In this document: positions 10,076 to 21,009 of the stretch, piece by piece
Layout: every line of letters starts with the position of its first letter
How positions within the stretch are numbered: position 1 is the first letter of the stretch
Position numbers and translations under genes: made by a program
Source: Suillus spraguei
Taxonomy: Eukaryota > Basidiomycota > Agaricomycetes > Boletales > Suillaceae
DNA: 64,000 nucleotides
Direction of reading: 5' to 3'
Assembly: GCA_016800925.1 (NCBI GenBank)
Contig: JABCPU010000125.1
Span: 105,192 to 169,191, forward strand
Notes under the pieces: model-generated
Told to the model about the DNA's origin: nothing
The model's input: only the letters and a program-made list of their open reading frames with translations
The model's database searches: none

Positions 10076-12308
10076 ATGTCAGAAGCCCCTAGTTCAGGCA
10101 TAATTTGAGACATCACCCAGCAGCACTTTGGAAAACGGCCATGCCTTTGGCAGATCAAAATCACACAAGCATTCATTGAAGCTAACCATGACATTGTGTG
10201 TATTGCCAGCACATCAATGGGGAAGACTATGACATTTTGGATGCCTTTACTATTCAAACCCGGCCTTCAAATTATTGTGACTCCATTGAACCAGCTCAGG
10301 AGACAGAACATTTCACTGGCAAAAGCAGGCTTGCTAAGTATATCAATAAGCTTGGAAACAGCTAGCTGTGGCAACTTTCATGTGAGGATCTAACAGTCAT
10401 GCTATGCGAGGATGACTTACTATCATAACCTGGTCTTTCACACAGGACATCAAAGATATGAAGTATCGGGCCGTCATCGTTAGTCTAGAGCAGCTTATGA
10501 AGCCTGGAGGGGAATTTGAGACACTGCTGCACAAACCACTTTTTGTGCAGCAGATTATTGGCATAATATTTGATGAAGCACATTGCATTGCAACCTGTGG
10601 CAAATTTTGTCCTGAATATAGGGAATTAGAGCGTCTTTGTTACATCCTGCCTTGCTATGTTCCTTTCATGCTCACATCCGCAACACTTACAGTGGACAAT
10701 CTTGCACATGTGAAGGGCTACTCCACATGCGCTCAGACAAGCTCCTCACGATCCAAACATCTGTCGATCATGCAAATATCAAACTCTGCATCCAAAAAAT
10801 CATGTACTCACTTTCATCATATCAAGACCTGTCAGTTTTAATACCTGATGGCTGGAAGGATGGTGACCTAGTACCTCCAAAGTTTCTTATCTTCTTTGAC
10901 AACATTCAAGATTCTATAGCAGCAGCAAAAACAATACAGAAACGACTTCCATCAGCACTGCGTCACAGGATAAAGTGGTTTAACTCTGACATGACAACAC
11001 AATTCAAAGAAGACGAGTTGGATTGCTTGATATCTGGAGAGACTTGGGGGCTTTACACCACAGAATCATTTGGAATGGTAAGGGTATCAGTGTGCATCTA
11101 GTAGCACAGTATCATAGCTAATCATGGTCATGTTTATGGAATGGATGTACTGGATATATTACTTGTCATCCAGTGGAAAGCCACATGCAAGTTGGCTACT
11201 CTATGGCAGCGATGGGGATGTGCTGTCAGAGATCATGGACTCCAAGGCACAGCAATATTATTTGCTGAAAAAGAGTATTTCAACGATGTGCAGGAAGAAA
11301 AGCATCAGCGGCAAGAGACAAAGAAACACAAAGCAGAGGAGAACAAAGCATGTACGGCTACAAGACAGCATACCCAGCTACATCCTGTAAGCAGGCAGGA
11401 TGATGTACATGACTGGGAAAATGATATTCCTGGGGACGATAGTGATGGTGACAGAGCGGAGGTAGGTGATCAAGAGCTAAGAGGGCAGTTGCAGTCAAAT
11501 TTAGAGGGAAAGTCAGTGGGTGGTTCAAGGAAGAAGAGGGAATTAAATCCTGGGATGGACTGCTTAATTAATGCTCACCTGCAAGGTACAATTCAATGTC
11601 AACACAAGGTTCTCCATGTTCACTTCAATGACTCATTGGCTGGTAATATATTTTCTAATTGTGGTTGGTTCGATTAACTCATTGTAATATTATGACACAG
11701 ATTCAGATCATGTTACATGTGACCCATCAAATTCTGACGGTTGCACCTGCTGCGCACCACTCACATCAAGTGTCTGTTGTGACATCCATAATCCTGACAC
11801 ACTCTCACATAATAATATAGCTTTACCTTCTAAAATCACCCACTGTTCACGCACTGTCAAGTATGAGATGGGACCACGCCAATTTGAGCTCTGTGATACT
11901 CTGGAAGAATGGTGAGAATTAATAACCAAGAGAGTATACGGTGATTCGATGCTCAATGACTATGGTCCTGGGGTGACAATGCCAGACTCAGTTTTGGACC
12001 ATATTGTTGACTGCGCTCATCACCATAAAATTTCTACTACCGATGACCTATGTAAGGAAACAAAGTGGTCTGCAGTGGACCGCTTTGGTAGTGATGTCAT
12101 AGCTATCATTCAGCGCATCATACCAGTTCCTGTGCTCCAACCTGTTTTCACTACTGTCACGCATCCATAACAAAATCCCCTATCTACTCCTCAATCCGAT
12201 CAACTGGTCATCACTCGAAAACAACCCAGATGTAGCGCATGTGGCATAGAGGGACATACCAGTAAGTTGTCTTCACATGCTGGCAGCAGTGGCTCACATC
12301 AATCATGA
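10076..12308 (+). pseudogene. RecQ-like DEAH-box helicase of the TIR element
   Basis: Superfamily 2 helicase related to the RecQ-like proteins that are numerous in mushrooms. Motifs in order: Walker A STSMGKT (~10212), TPLNQL (motif Ia region), DEAHC box IIFDEAHCI (~10570), CGKFCPEYREL, TSAT (motif III, ~10675), FFDNIQDSIAAAKTIQKRLP (start of the second RecA domain), and IQWKATCKLATLWQRWG (motif V-VI region). A Cys-rich tail follows, with CTCCAP and CSACGIEGH. An intron is visible at 10382-10445 and another near 11077-11140. Breaks: TGA at 10106-10108, TGA at 11913-11915, and a one-base shift near 10716 between LAHVKG and LLHMRSDKLL. It probably unwinds DNA for the element's own movement; that role is inferred only from its place between the TIRs. 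Confidence 0.8.
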
Positions 12309-12544
12309 CAGAGCGCAGCTGTATTTGTTTAATGAACCCATCTTGTGTTGCATCAACCTCTCAAACCACTGCTAACAAGGAAAATGTATGTTGAATTGGC
12401 TGTGCTGGATGTTTGTGCTCATAAAGATAACAGATACCTCAAATGAGTTCCCACACATCTTCATCTAATGCTGCCCCAAGTCTTTATTACAATCCCAGCT
12501 CTACTGCTACATCCTCTAATGTCGGGCACTCCTCTAATGCTCCC

Positions 12545-15131
12545 CCCTCTTCTATTCCACCATCTGAATGTTGCTTATCTATTAATTCGAGACCTTTACT
12601 ATAGAGGTCAGGAATAGAGTGTTTGCTTTTTCGTCCAAGCACCAGTTCATGTGGGGAGTGCTGTGCTATGTACTTACAGAGCTTTTGAATGTCTGCGTCA
12701 TGTCAACAATGGCATGTTGGCTTGTGAGGTGTGAGTGCAAGAAACATTCTTCAAAAACCCATTGTAAGTTACGATAAACCTGGACAAGGGGGGATTCCAA
12801 GATTATATGGTCTATGGTGTGATTAGGGCCCTTGCTGCCGTGAATAACCTAGACATGATTAGCCAATGTATTCTGGTATACTAGAAATAAGTCACCTTTG
12901 TGAACAAGTTATTCAATTCCATGCACCAGTCAACAGCTCGGAAGCTGCCTGCTTTTCTCTATGGGTTCACAAGAATATGATATTGAACAGCTCTCCTAAG
13001 CCATAATTCAAATCAGCTTGCGTTTTAACCAAAAAAAAACACAACCTCACCGCAAGCCATCTGGGTATACAAAGTGAACATTGGATAGAAAATCTGACAT
13101 GTGCGTCTCATATTTATGCTTCCCAGTTGCCTTGAATATCAGGATCCATGCAATAATGCACATTTACACTTGCCCAATATCCCCAATATTCATTGCATAT
13201 GAAAGTTCCTCGTATAGTAGCATGTACTTGTTGAGGAGCAGCACATTTTCATATTCCCCATCATGCTGAGTAACATCTTTTGATCTCATCTGCTGAAGTC
13301 TGTGATCAGCAACATACTCCTTTGCAATTGTATCTGCCATCACGAGTAGATTGTCAAATAGCGGCTCTGATGCTGCAAAGGCATCCAAGTCCACATGTGA
13401 GGGAACAGATTTTTTTACCTCAACTCTCCAACAATCAAGGCGCCGGCAGATACCAGAGTAAGTGATGAGCTGGTGCATTCTACAAAACCCAGGCTTCAAG
13501 CCATAAATCCCTGTTTCTTTAGGTCGAAGAATCCCAACATCTCACATCAAAGCGTTCTCATCTAGTCACGCCAAGGAATGCTGCAAGAAGGTGCACCAGA
13601 TGGCATCTGCACTTGCCATCTTCAAATGAAATAAACCTGGAATAAAGATGACGTGCTGGAGGCAATTCCAAGGTGTGCTTTCAATTGCATGTTGCTGGAG
13701 TACCACTTGGAGACACTCGCCTGTTCCAAGGTCACCGTGGAATAGCACGACATACTCTAATACATCTAGTCCTTGCAGGGGATCACATTCTGCTGGATCT
13801 TCAATATCTCCTTGCTTCAGTAACTCAAGTACTGAGTTGATATTCCCAGATACCATTGAGTTACTGATATCCATTGCTTGTGAGGCTAGAATCTTTGTCT
13901 TGGTTGCGGGGATCATTTCTACTGACTCCAGATGCAGGTAGTCCTTGAATTGATGGAAGTATGTAGGCCCATACTCAATTAAATCAGAAAGGATCTTCCA
14001 GGAGTTGATGCAGTTTTGTCGTGACAGACCAGCTTCATTTAAGGGGTCTGGATGTAAGGTAAGCAGATCCTTCCATCCTTTCTTGCTTGTCACATCCATT
14101 GAATCCACTTCTGGGTTGAGTAGCGATCTTTCCCACAATGCTTTCGAGCAATGCAAGTTGTCCAGAGTAATACCATGCTGTAGCAGAAAAAGGAGGCCAG
14201 TGGTAAGATGTTTGAGCATGTCTTCTGACTTCTTAACTGTATGAACAGTTGATTCAAGGTCCACATCAAAATTATCATATGCATAGGATGTGAGAAGTGT
14301 CCGCCCCAGTGCAGCAATGCCACAGTGAGCCTCCTTTGACAATGACAAGATGGCTGTATTGATTGAATCAATGGAGACACAGATTCCCATCTGCGATAGT
14401 GTCTCTATGACCTTTTGAGGTGCATATGTAGACTGCAGAAAGATACCGAAGATGCTTTGAAACATGTTTGATTTTTGATTTGCAGTTTGCATGATTATGC
14501 TGAAAATAACGACCTTTTTCTAGTAGAGGAGTAAGTCCTCCCATTTTCATGCACATTTAATGCTACTCATGATCATCACCAACTTATTATGATGTGCCAT
14601 CATCTTTTCCTATCTTGCTGATGTGTCAGCCAAAACTCCCATTAACTAGTCCAATTCTCTGTCACCAAACACTTCCCAATAGATATCTTCATCATCACTA
14701 TCTTCTGGACCTTTGGTGCTTACTGCTATGCCAATGTACTTCTTTGCCACAAATAGAAGCTTATCAAACAGACCCCACAGTGTTGGTGCGAGCTGCTGCA
14801 TGCCTCTCCCAAGCAGATCCATATTAAATTCCTCTAGTTGTTCTACAGAGGTGTGTGACACAGCAAAATGAGAGCTGTGTTTCTTTGCTGACAGATCAAC
14901 AATCTCTCGCATATATACATCACTCATGATGTCACTCGCCCACTCCTGTGTTGTTTGCAAGTTCCTCACAAGAAGCTCCATGATGCGATGACCATTGGTC
15001 AGTAGATCGACCACGATTTCATTGTTTGAATAAATATTATTGGACAGTATTTCATTCAGAAATTGTGAGACTGAGATGCTGATGATATTGAATGATTCTG
15101 TGATTGCATCTATCTGATCTCTGAGATGCAT
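12545..15131 (-). pseudogene. DUF6589-like protein of the TIR element, candidate transposase
   Basis: Minus-strand gene opposite the helicase. The N-terminal exon (15131-14646) is acidic and helical (LLVRNLQTTQEWASDIMSDV). After an intron, the main part (14492-13566) includes TANQKSNMFQSIFGIFLQST, HLTTGLLFLLQHGITLDNL, LEYVVLFHGDLGTGE and FIPGLFHLKMASADAIW. Then come FKATGKHKYETHMSDFL (~13110), FRAVDWCMELNNLFTK (~12930), and a tail with HSPHELVLGRKSK (~12640). From memory this pattern fits the Pfam DUF6589 family of basidiomycetes, whose function is unknown. Invariant Asp and His in HGDLGT and GLFHLKMA could be catalytic, but this is speculation. Breaks include a shift near 13145 and TAG in the NP-KAG region near 12960. 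The family call rests on recollection and needs a profile search. Confidence 0.65.
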
Positions 15132-15158
15132 CTCCGAGGCGGATTGAAATAATAACTA

Positions 15159-15303
15159 TATATATTTAATTAACATACATATACCAACTCAATTTTTGAT
15201 TTTTTTCAAGTGCCGAAGGGTTTTGCTGCTGTGGCTGAGACTATTTACAAATGTTTTCTTCCAGCTGCTGCTGGAGAGGTTGAAAAATAAGGTTGGGCTG
15301 GGT
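15159..15303 (-). repeat. right terminal inverted repeat
   Basis: Reverse complement of the left repeat at 9911-10047, eight bases longer because of a CTCCAGCAG-like insertion near 15255-15275. It ends GGTTGGGCTGGGT and is followed by TTAA. Its inner end lies 28 bp from the start codon of the DUF6589-like gene, mirroring the left side. Confidence 0.88.
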
Positions 15304-15307
15304 TTAA

Positions 15308-16442
15308 ATGTTCTATACTATGGGAATGCTGATGTAACACAACACTTCCGATATAACAGTCCATCCTCAAACCTCTCCAGCTGCAGATGGGTAGGAGCCT
15401 GGGGAAGCTCTTGCATTTTGACACGCTCTTGTTGGCTTTCAGACATTTCAAGGATCAATCATTATCTGGAAGATCTCGGAAGATTGAGCTCACTCCCACA
15501 TAGAGATATTTTTCAATATCACTCTATATGAGTAGGAAGAGGGAAATTTTGATGTTTCTATTTTATTCTGATGATTCATTGCACTTCTCTGTCAAAGTTC
15601 TCATTATTATTTGGCATCATTTATCATGTGCTTTATTTGAACAGTTGCAACTTTGTGTCAGTCCGAGAGGGAGGTGGATTTAATGCATGGGACGCTCCAG
15701 GGTCATAGTTAACACAGGATAAGGTCAAAAGTGTGTCTAATTTTGTTAACTGATGTTCTGATAGTTAGTAACATCTGTATTTTTCATCAAGCCCTACCCT
15801 ACTTTGTGTCTGTTCACTGTCACCTCTTGCCACGATCTCGTTCTGCAACCACAATAAAGCTTTCACAATAAAACACATTGCCTTCAGGACACACATCCGG
15901 ATCTCCCAATGGCAGCTATCAACACTTGGAACCTCAGAAATAGATTCGGCGTTTTTGAGTTCTTATTGTGGGGAGAGCAAACGCAGGCACAACAACCATC
16001 CTTCAGAAGGTCTGTGACACCACAGATGACCCTATGCCAGGAATATTTGCTAATATAACAAACATAACAAACCCACAATCCTTCACCTTGTGCAGTCACA
16101 GTGATATACTATCAGTGCATTTTCGACCTTTCACTGATTTATAGATGAACTTAGTGCTGCTTACCACATGTATGACCATGCACAGCTGCTGAGGCAGTAC
16201 TGTGCCTACCTACCCAATCTGGCCCAATTCATCATAGCATCTGTCATCCAGTTGCAGTACTGTCAGTACACATCATGCTTTAATGAAGATTTTACTAATG
16301 GCAGAATGGCTCTACCCAGCCTTACAAATATATCCATTTTAAACATGTCAAGCGAAAGGAAAGTTGGCTATAAAACACACGATGTAACTGTCCCTTCAAT
16401 CAACACCATACCATTCCAAGCATCTTCTACTAGTTTGCAATA
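15308..16442. other. no gene seen
   Basis: AT-rich sequence between the TIR element and the Tc1 element. Open frames are short and show no recognisable family. It is probably old intergenic or transposon-derived DNA. Confidence 0.4.
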
Positions 16443-16444
16443 TA

Positions 16445-16654
16445 CAGTGGCTCAAAAAACTGTCCGCATGTTTTGACATTTTTCACTATCTATGATATTG
16501 TGTGAGAATGAACAAATTCCTCAAGGACATACTTATACCACATTGTAGTATGGCTTCAGGGCTTTTATTTGAGCCCTACACCGTGGGAATCGGCGGAGAT
16601 ATGGTGGAGATATAAGGCTTATAAAATGATGACTCATGTGGACAGTTTTTTGAG
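16445..16654 (+). repeat. Tc1 left terminal inverted repeat (IR/DR type)
   Basis: It matches the reverse complement of 17850-18061 with scattered substitutions. The outer motif CTCAAAAAACTGTCCGCATG at 16451-16470 recurs inverted at 16635-16654 as CATGTGGACAGTTTTTTGAG. The spacer holds TGAGCCCTACACCGTGGGAA, conserved at the other end. Confidence 0.9.
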
Positions 16655-16804
16655 TGTATATTAAAACTATATAAATCATTATTTATGACACCATAAAAAT
16701 CATGCCACTATTATATAAATTATAAAGTGGTGTCATTATGTTATTTTATGACTATATCTAACTATATAAACCAGAATATCTCATGTATCATAGTCATAAT
16801 CACC

Positions 16805-17821
16805 ATGAAAGCCATCTCCTCTGCTCAAAGAGATAATATCCTCTCTCTGTCTTATGCTGGCCTCTCTGCTCGCCAAATTTCCTCTAGAACTGGAGTATGC
16901 AAGTCCACTGTGGCCAAGTTCATCAAAGAAAGCCACCCAGACAAGGAAAACTCTTGTGGAGGACGTCCATCCAAGCTTACCTCTACTGACAAAAGGGCTA
17001 TTATCCAACATATCACTACAGGAAAGGCTGATAATGCTGTCCAAGCCACCCATTATATCAATTCCACCATCACTACCCCTGTCTCTTCACAAACTGTGAG
17101 GAATGTTCTCAAGGCAGCTCATCTCAAGGCAGTAACAAAGAAGAAAAAGCCTCTTCTCTCCATCAAACATAGGCAGAGAAGACTAGCCTTTGCCTTAGCT
17201 CATCAACACTGGACTGTAGAGGACTGGAAGCGTGTTATATGGTCAGATGAGACCAAAATCAATAGGATTGGGTCAGATGGGAAGGTGTATGTATGGAAAA
17301 AGAAGGGAGATGGCCTAACAGACAGAGAGGTTAATGGGACTGTCAAGTTTGGAGGAGGTTCTTTAATGGTATGGGGCTGTATGGGATGGAATGGTGTGGG
17401 AATGCTTGCTGAGGTTGAGGGGAAGATGAATGCTGAGCAGTATGTGGACATTTTAAATGACCACTTGCTGCCTAGCTTGGCAGAATCAGGGATTGATGAA
17501 GAAGATATCATTTTCCAACAGGATAATGATCCCAAGCACACATCCAGAAGAGCTAGGGAATGGTTTGAAGAACATAACATCAATATTCTTGACTGGCCAG
17601 CACAGTCTCCTGATGTCAATGTCATTGAACATCTCTGGGGAACACTCAAGAAAAAGCTTCAAGCCTATGAAAACCCCCCTAAAGGAGTATGGGAGCTTTG
17701 GGAGAGAGTAGCAGTGGAATGGGGGAAGATCACAGCTGAGGATTGCCAGAAATTAATTGAGAGTATGCCTAGAAGGATAGAGGCAGTAATTAAAGCCAAG
17801 GGAGGTCATACAAAATACTAG
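16805..17821 (+). CDS. Tc1-family transposase
   Basis: A 338-residue transposase, the usual length for Tc1, taken from MKAISSAQRD because the upstream in-frame extension is AT-rich and not family-like. The N-terminal paired-type helix-turn-helix contains LSARQISSRTGVCKSTVAKF, then an AT-hook-like GGRPSK (~52-57) and a second HTH region ending QTVRNVLKAAHL. The DDE nuclease has D148 in WSDETK, D240 in FQQDNDPKHTS and E275 in VNVIEHLWG, with 34 residues between the last two (DD34E), plus GGGSLMVWGCM. There is no stop, frameshift or intron. It cuts the element out and inserts it at TA. Enzyme activity is predicted, not shown. Confidence 0.95.
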   Translation: MKAISSAQRDNILSLSYAGLSARQISSRTGVCKSTVAKFIKESHPDKENSCGGRPSKLTSTDKRAIIQHITTGKADNAVQATHYINSTITTPVSSQTVRNVLKAAHLKAVTKKKKPLLSIKHRQRRLAFALAHQHWTVEDWKRVIWSDETKINRIGSDGKVYVWKKKGDGLTDREVNGTVKFGGGSLMVWGCMGWNGVGMLAEVEGKMNAEQYVDILNDHLLPSLAESGIDEEDIIFQQDNDPKHTSRRAREWFEEHNINILDWPAQSPDVNVIEHLWGTLKKKLQAYENPPKGVWELWERVAVEWGKITAEDCQKLIESMPRRIEAVIKAKGGHTKY

Positions 17822-17849
17822 AATACCTGGTTATTACTGTAAAATACTT

Positions 17850-18061
17850 GAGTCAAAAAACTGTCCGCATGAGTCACCATTTTGTGAGCCTTGTATCTCC
17901 ACCATATCTCCACCGATTCCCACGGTGTAGGGCTCAAATGAAAGCCCTGAAGCTATACTACAATGTGGTATAAGCATGCTTTTGAGGCATTTGTTTGTTC
18001 TCACACAATATTATAGATAGTGAAAAATGCCAAAACATGCGGATAGTTTTTTGAGCCACTG
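17850..18061 (-). repeat. Tc1 right terminal inverted repeat
   Basis: Inner motif GTCAAAAAACTGTCCGCATG at 17852-17871. The outer end is CATGCGGATAGTTTTTTGAG followed by CCACTG at 18061. The TA target duplication follows at once. Confidence 0.9.
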
Positions 18062-18146
18062 TATTACCATGTCATCTTTGCCCTCTTCACTCTTCTCCCC
18101 CATCCACATAGGCAACATCAAGTTGCAGCACCGCATCGTCCATGCC

Positions 18147-18916
18147 TGTTAAGACCGTACTCAAAGGGTGAAAGATCTGAAGGGCTTTGGCCTCAGTTCG
18201 TGCACTGTGCCCCTTTCCCGAGTAATGCCCCTTATTTCAGAGGGTAGGTATACGTCCGAAGATCCGGAAGGAGTTGCGTGACAGATCCAGATGTCCAAAG
18301 GTATTGGATATGATATGTCCGAAGGTTATCCAGAGCATAGAGATGGAACGAGGATTAAGGCTAGGCTCAGAATGAGTTCCTAACTAGAAACTAACAGAGG
18401 TAGACTATCCAAAGATAGAGTCAGGAATATAGACTTAAAGGAATCAATCCCAAGTCTCGGAAGATGACTAGAGTGGAAAGTAACTCAAGTCCAGATGAAA
18501 CAGAATGAGCAGAATCTAAGATGATATTCGAACTAAGGTTCTATGGAGATCTACAAGTGGTTTATATACTGTAAGTATCTAGTATGGATAATCAACAAAT
18601 CCGGGACCGAGGGCTATGTACAATGTATAACGGAAGTCTATTAGTTAATGCACAGCAGATCAGTAAGCATGAGTCAGAAATGAAACACAGGTAACGGATC
18701 AGTGACACAGGATGGAAATATACACAGCCAGAATACCGGAAACAGGAGGAATGACGAAAGGAGATAGATGCAGATATCTACAAGGGAGTTAGAGTGCGAG
18801 AAGTGGGCACATTTGGATGGGTGATCCGGATAGGATCTGTGGACCAGACGGAAGTAGAATCAATCGGATATGATCGGATATGATCGGATCTGGGATCAGA
18901 AGTATGGTATATGACA
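18147..18916 (+). mobile_element. solo LTR, family 1, plus orientation
   Basis: A 770-bp segment that starts TGTTAAGACC and ends GGTATATGACA (TG...CA). It is flanked by the 5-bp duplication ATGCC on both sides (18142-18146 and 18917-18921). It is the reverse complement of the LTR at 19696-20440. No internal retrotransposon sequence is attached, so this is an LTR left by recombination between two LTRs. It cuts the first exon of the old yellow enzyme gene. Confidence 0.9.
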
Positions 18917-19308
18917 ATGCCCCACTTACCCGTCTACGTGCAAGCGCAGATCATGTCCCAGGTCCAGAAGTACCAGTGTACTATGCTCAGAGAGGCTCAA
19001 CCCCTGGCACTCTCCTTATCTCAGAAGCCACAATCATATCTCAGAAGGTTGGCAGTTATAATAATATCCCTGGGATATACACCGACGCCCATGTGGAGGC
19101 ATGGAAAAAGGTGTGCTGTGTCTTGCTTAATGGATTTACTAAATAAGAGCGGACTCACACTGCCTACCACAGGTAACAGAAGCAGTTCACAAGAAGGGCT
19201 CATTCATTTTCCTACAACTCTTGGCGCTCAGATGCGCAGTGTGAACAGCTGCTCTTGCCAAGGAGAATAATAGTCCTTACATTAGTGCCTCACCCATTCT
19301 CATCCCGA

Positions 19309-21009
19309 TGTAATGAACATATTGGCGCTAGGCTTAAAACCCTACCTTTTGACACTCGTCTCACATCTATAGCAGTTACCACTTGTCCATGGCCGTCTTA
19401 CCCCATTAGCATTACCGGCGGCATCCCACGCTTACTGCACACTGTACCGACTGCCACACCTTGTTCCACATACCGATGTCCTCCCATGTCCTTGCCGCAT
19501 CCGCATAGCTCCATTTGGTGCATCATTTGTTTTATGTTTGTTATCACTGATTCCACAGCAAGTCTTATTACATGTTGCCTCATGCCACAGCACCTCATGC
19601 TATGTTTACATATGGCGGTTACTACACTTGAGCGCTACTGATCTCGCCTAGAGCATTCCGAGTACATATGATTTAGTATATAAGCTTCGCATACCTGTCA
19701 TATACCATACTTCTAAACCCAGATCCGACCATATCTGATCAGATCTGATCAATTCCATTTCCGTCCGGTCCACAGATCCTGTCCAGACCACCCATCCGCA
19801 TGTGCTCACTTCTCGCACCTTAACTCCCTTGTGTATATCTGCATCTATCTCCTTTCGTCTTTCCTCCTGTTTCCGGTATTCTGGCTGTGTATATTTCCGT
19901 CCTGCATCACTGATCCGTTACCTGTGTTCATTTCCGATTCATGCTTACTGATCCACTGTGCATTAACTAATAGACTTCCGTTACACTTCGTACATAGCCC
20001 TCGGTCCCGGACTTGTTGATTATCCATCTTAGATACTTACAGTATATAAACCACTTGTAGATCTCCGTAGAACCTTAGTTCGAATATCATCTTAGATTCT
20101 GCTCATTCTGCTTCCTCCGGACTTAAGCCGCTTTCCGCTCTAAGTCATCTTCCGAGACTTAGGATTGATTCCTATAGTCTATATCTTCGACTCTATCTTC
20201 GGATAGTCTATCTCTGTTAGTTTCTAGTTAGGAACTCGTTCCGAAGCTAGTCTTAATCTTCGTTCTATTCTTACATTCCGGATAACCTTCGGACGTCCGG
20301 ATCCGTCACGCAACCCCTTCTGGATCTTCGGACGTATAACTTCTCCCTGAAATAAGGGGCATTACTCGGGAAAGGGGCACAGTGCACGAACTGAGGCCAA
20401 AGCCCTTCGGATCTCTCTACCTTTGAGTATGGTCTTAACAATACCCTGCACAATACAGTACCTGATTTTACCCCATTGCACGTACTATAGGTCAGGATTA
20501 TTGTCTAGCTCTGGATCTACCCAGTAGTAGACTTAGTCTTTAAAGTTTCCTTATCGCTCATTAATCGATTACGCTCGTTCTCTGTTACCGCTGGCATACC
20601 GCTGGACTTTTGATTGTTATTTTGACTGAACTTCTCACGCACTGCTACTTTACCGCTGAAAGTACCACAGCCTTCTTTACTGTTTCTTTGCACCACTCGC
20701 ACCTTACCGCTACCGCAGATATCATTGCTCGCTCAACACAACTGTTACTGACTTTATCTCAACCACGGTAGCACTGCTACATACAATGCTAGTTCCGGCG
20801 GCATCACCACTGACCGCGGCAACTTACTGCTGACTACAATGCTACATTTGCACATTGGTTTGACTCAAACTTGACCATACTAACAGGCATCCCCCTTTAG
20901 GGTTGAACACTCTTGTTTCGCAAGTGAAGCAGACTAGATGGAGCACAAGACTCACATACTAACTTAGGAGGTAGTTTATCTACAGCCCAGGTTAGGTTGT
21001 ATCTTTACA
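19309..21009. mobile_element. insertion in old yellow enzyme gene, probably solo LTR of a second family
   Basis: Starts TGTAATGAAC and ends ATCTTTACA, with CCGA on both sides (19305-19308 and 21010-21013). Taking out the segment plus one CCGA joins ATC-CCG to AAA-AAT in frame as Ile-Leu-Ile-Pro-Lys-Asn-Thr-Asp, so the boundaries are well supported. About 950 bp remain once the nested LTR is removed. The content is rich in short direct and inverted words around ACTGCTAC and TTACCGCTG. No coding capacity is seen. Confidence 0.75.
19696..20440 (-). mobile_element. solo LTR, family 1, minus orientation, nested
   Basis: A 745-bp segment, TGTCATATACC ... GGTCTTAACA, flanked by ATACC on both sides (19691-19695 and 20441-20445). 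It is nearly the reverse complement of 18147-18916, with small indels. It is nested inside the second-family insertion, so it arrived later. The pair forms a ~750-bp inverted repeat with ~780-bp spacing. Confidence 0.9.

Larger units (their letters stand above)
9907..15307. mobile_element. 5.39-kb TIR element carrying RecQ-like helicase and DUF6589-like gene
   Basis: The element proper is 9911-15303, bounded by near-identical terminal inverted repeats (137 and 145 bp) that start ACCCAGCCCAACCTTATTT. Immediately outside both ends is TTAA (9907-9910 and 15304-15307), which is either a TTAA target duplication or part of the palindromic end. Inside are two convergent genes and nothing else: a RecQ-like helicase on the plus strand from 10076 and a DUF6589-like gene on the minus strand from 15131. 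Each gene starts within ~30 bp of a TIR, so the TIRs probably also hold the promoters. Both genes carry stops or frame breaks, so this copy is likely dead. No known transposase domain (DDE, YR, HUH) is recognised. Confidence 0.75.
16445..18061 (+). mobile_element. Tc1/mariner (DD34E) transposon, complete
   Basis: A 1617-bp element flanked by TA on both sides (16443-16444 and 18062-18063). Terminal inverted repeats of ~210 bp (16445-16654 and 17850-18061) start CAGTGGCTCAAAAAACT. Each repeat carries CTCAAAAAACTGTCCGCATG at its outer end and a near reverse complement of it at its inner end, giving an IR/DR-like pair of binding sites per end. One uninterrupted transposase ORF lies inside. All required parts are present, so the copy may be active. 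It sits 7 bp upstream of the ATG of the old yellow enzyme gene. Confidence 0.93.

Noticed and set aside
18147..20440. Single large foldback transposon with 750-bp arms
   Set aside because: Each arm has its own 5-bp target duplication and TG...CA ends, which fits two independent solo LTRs.
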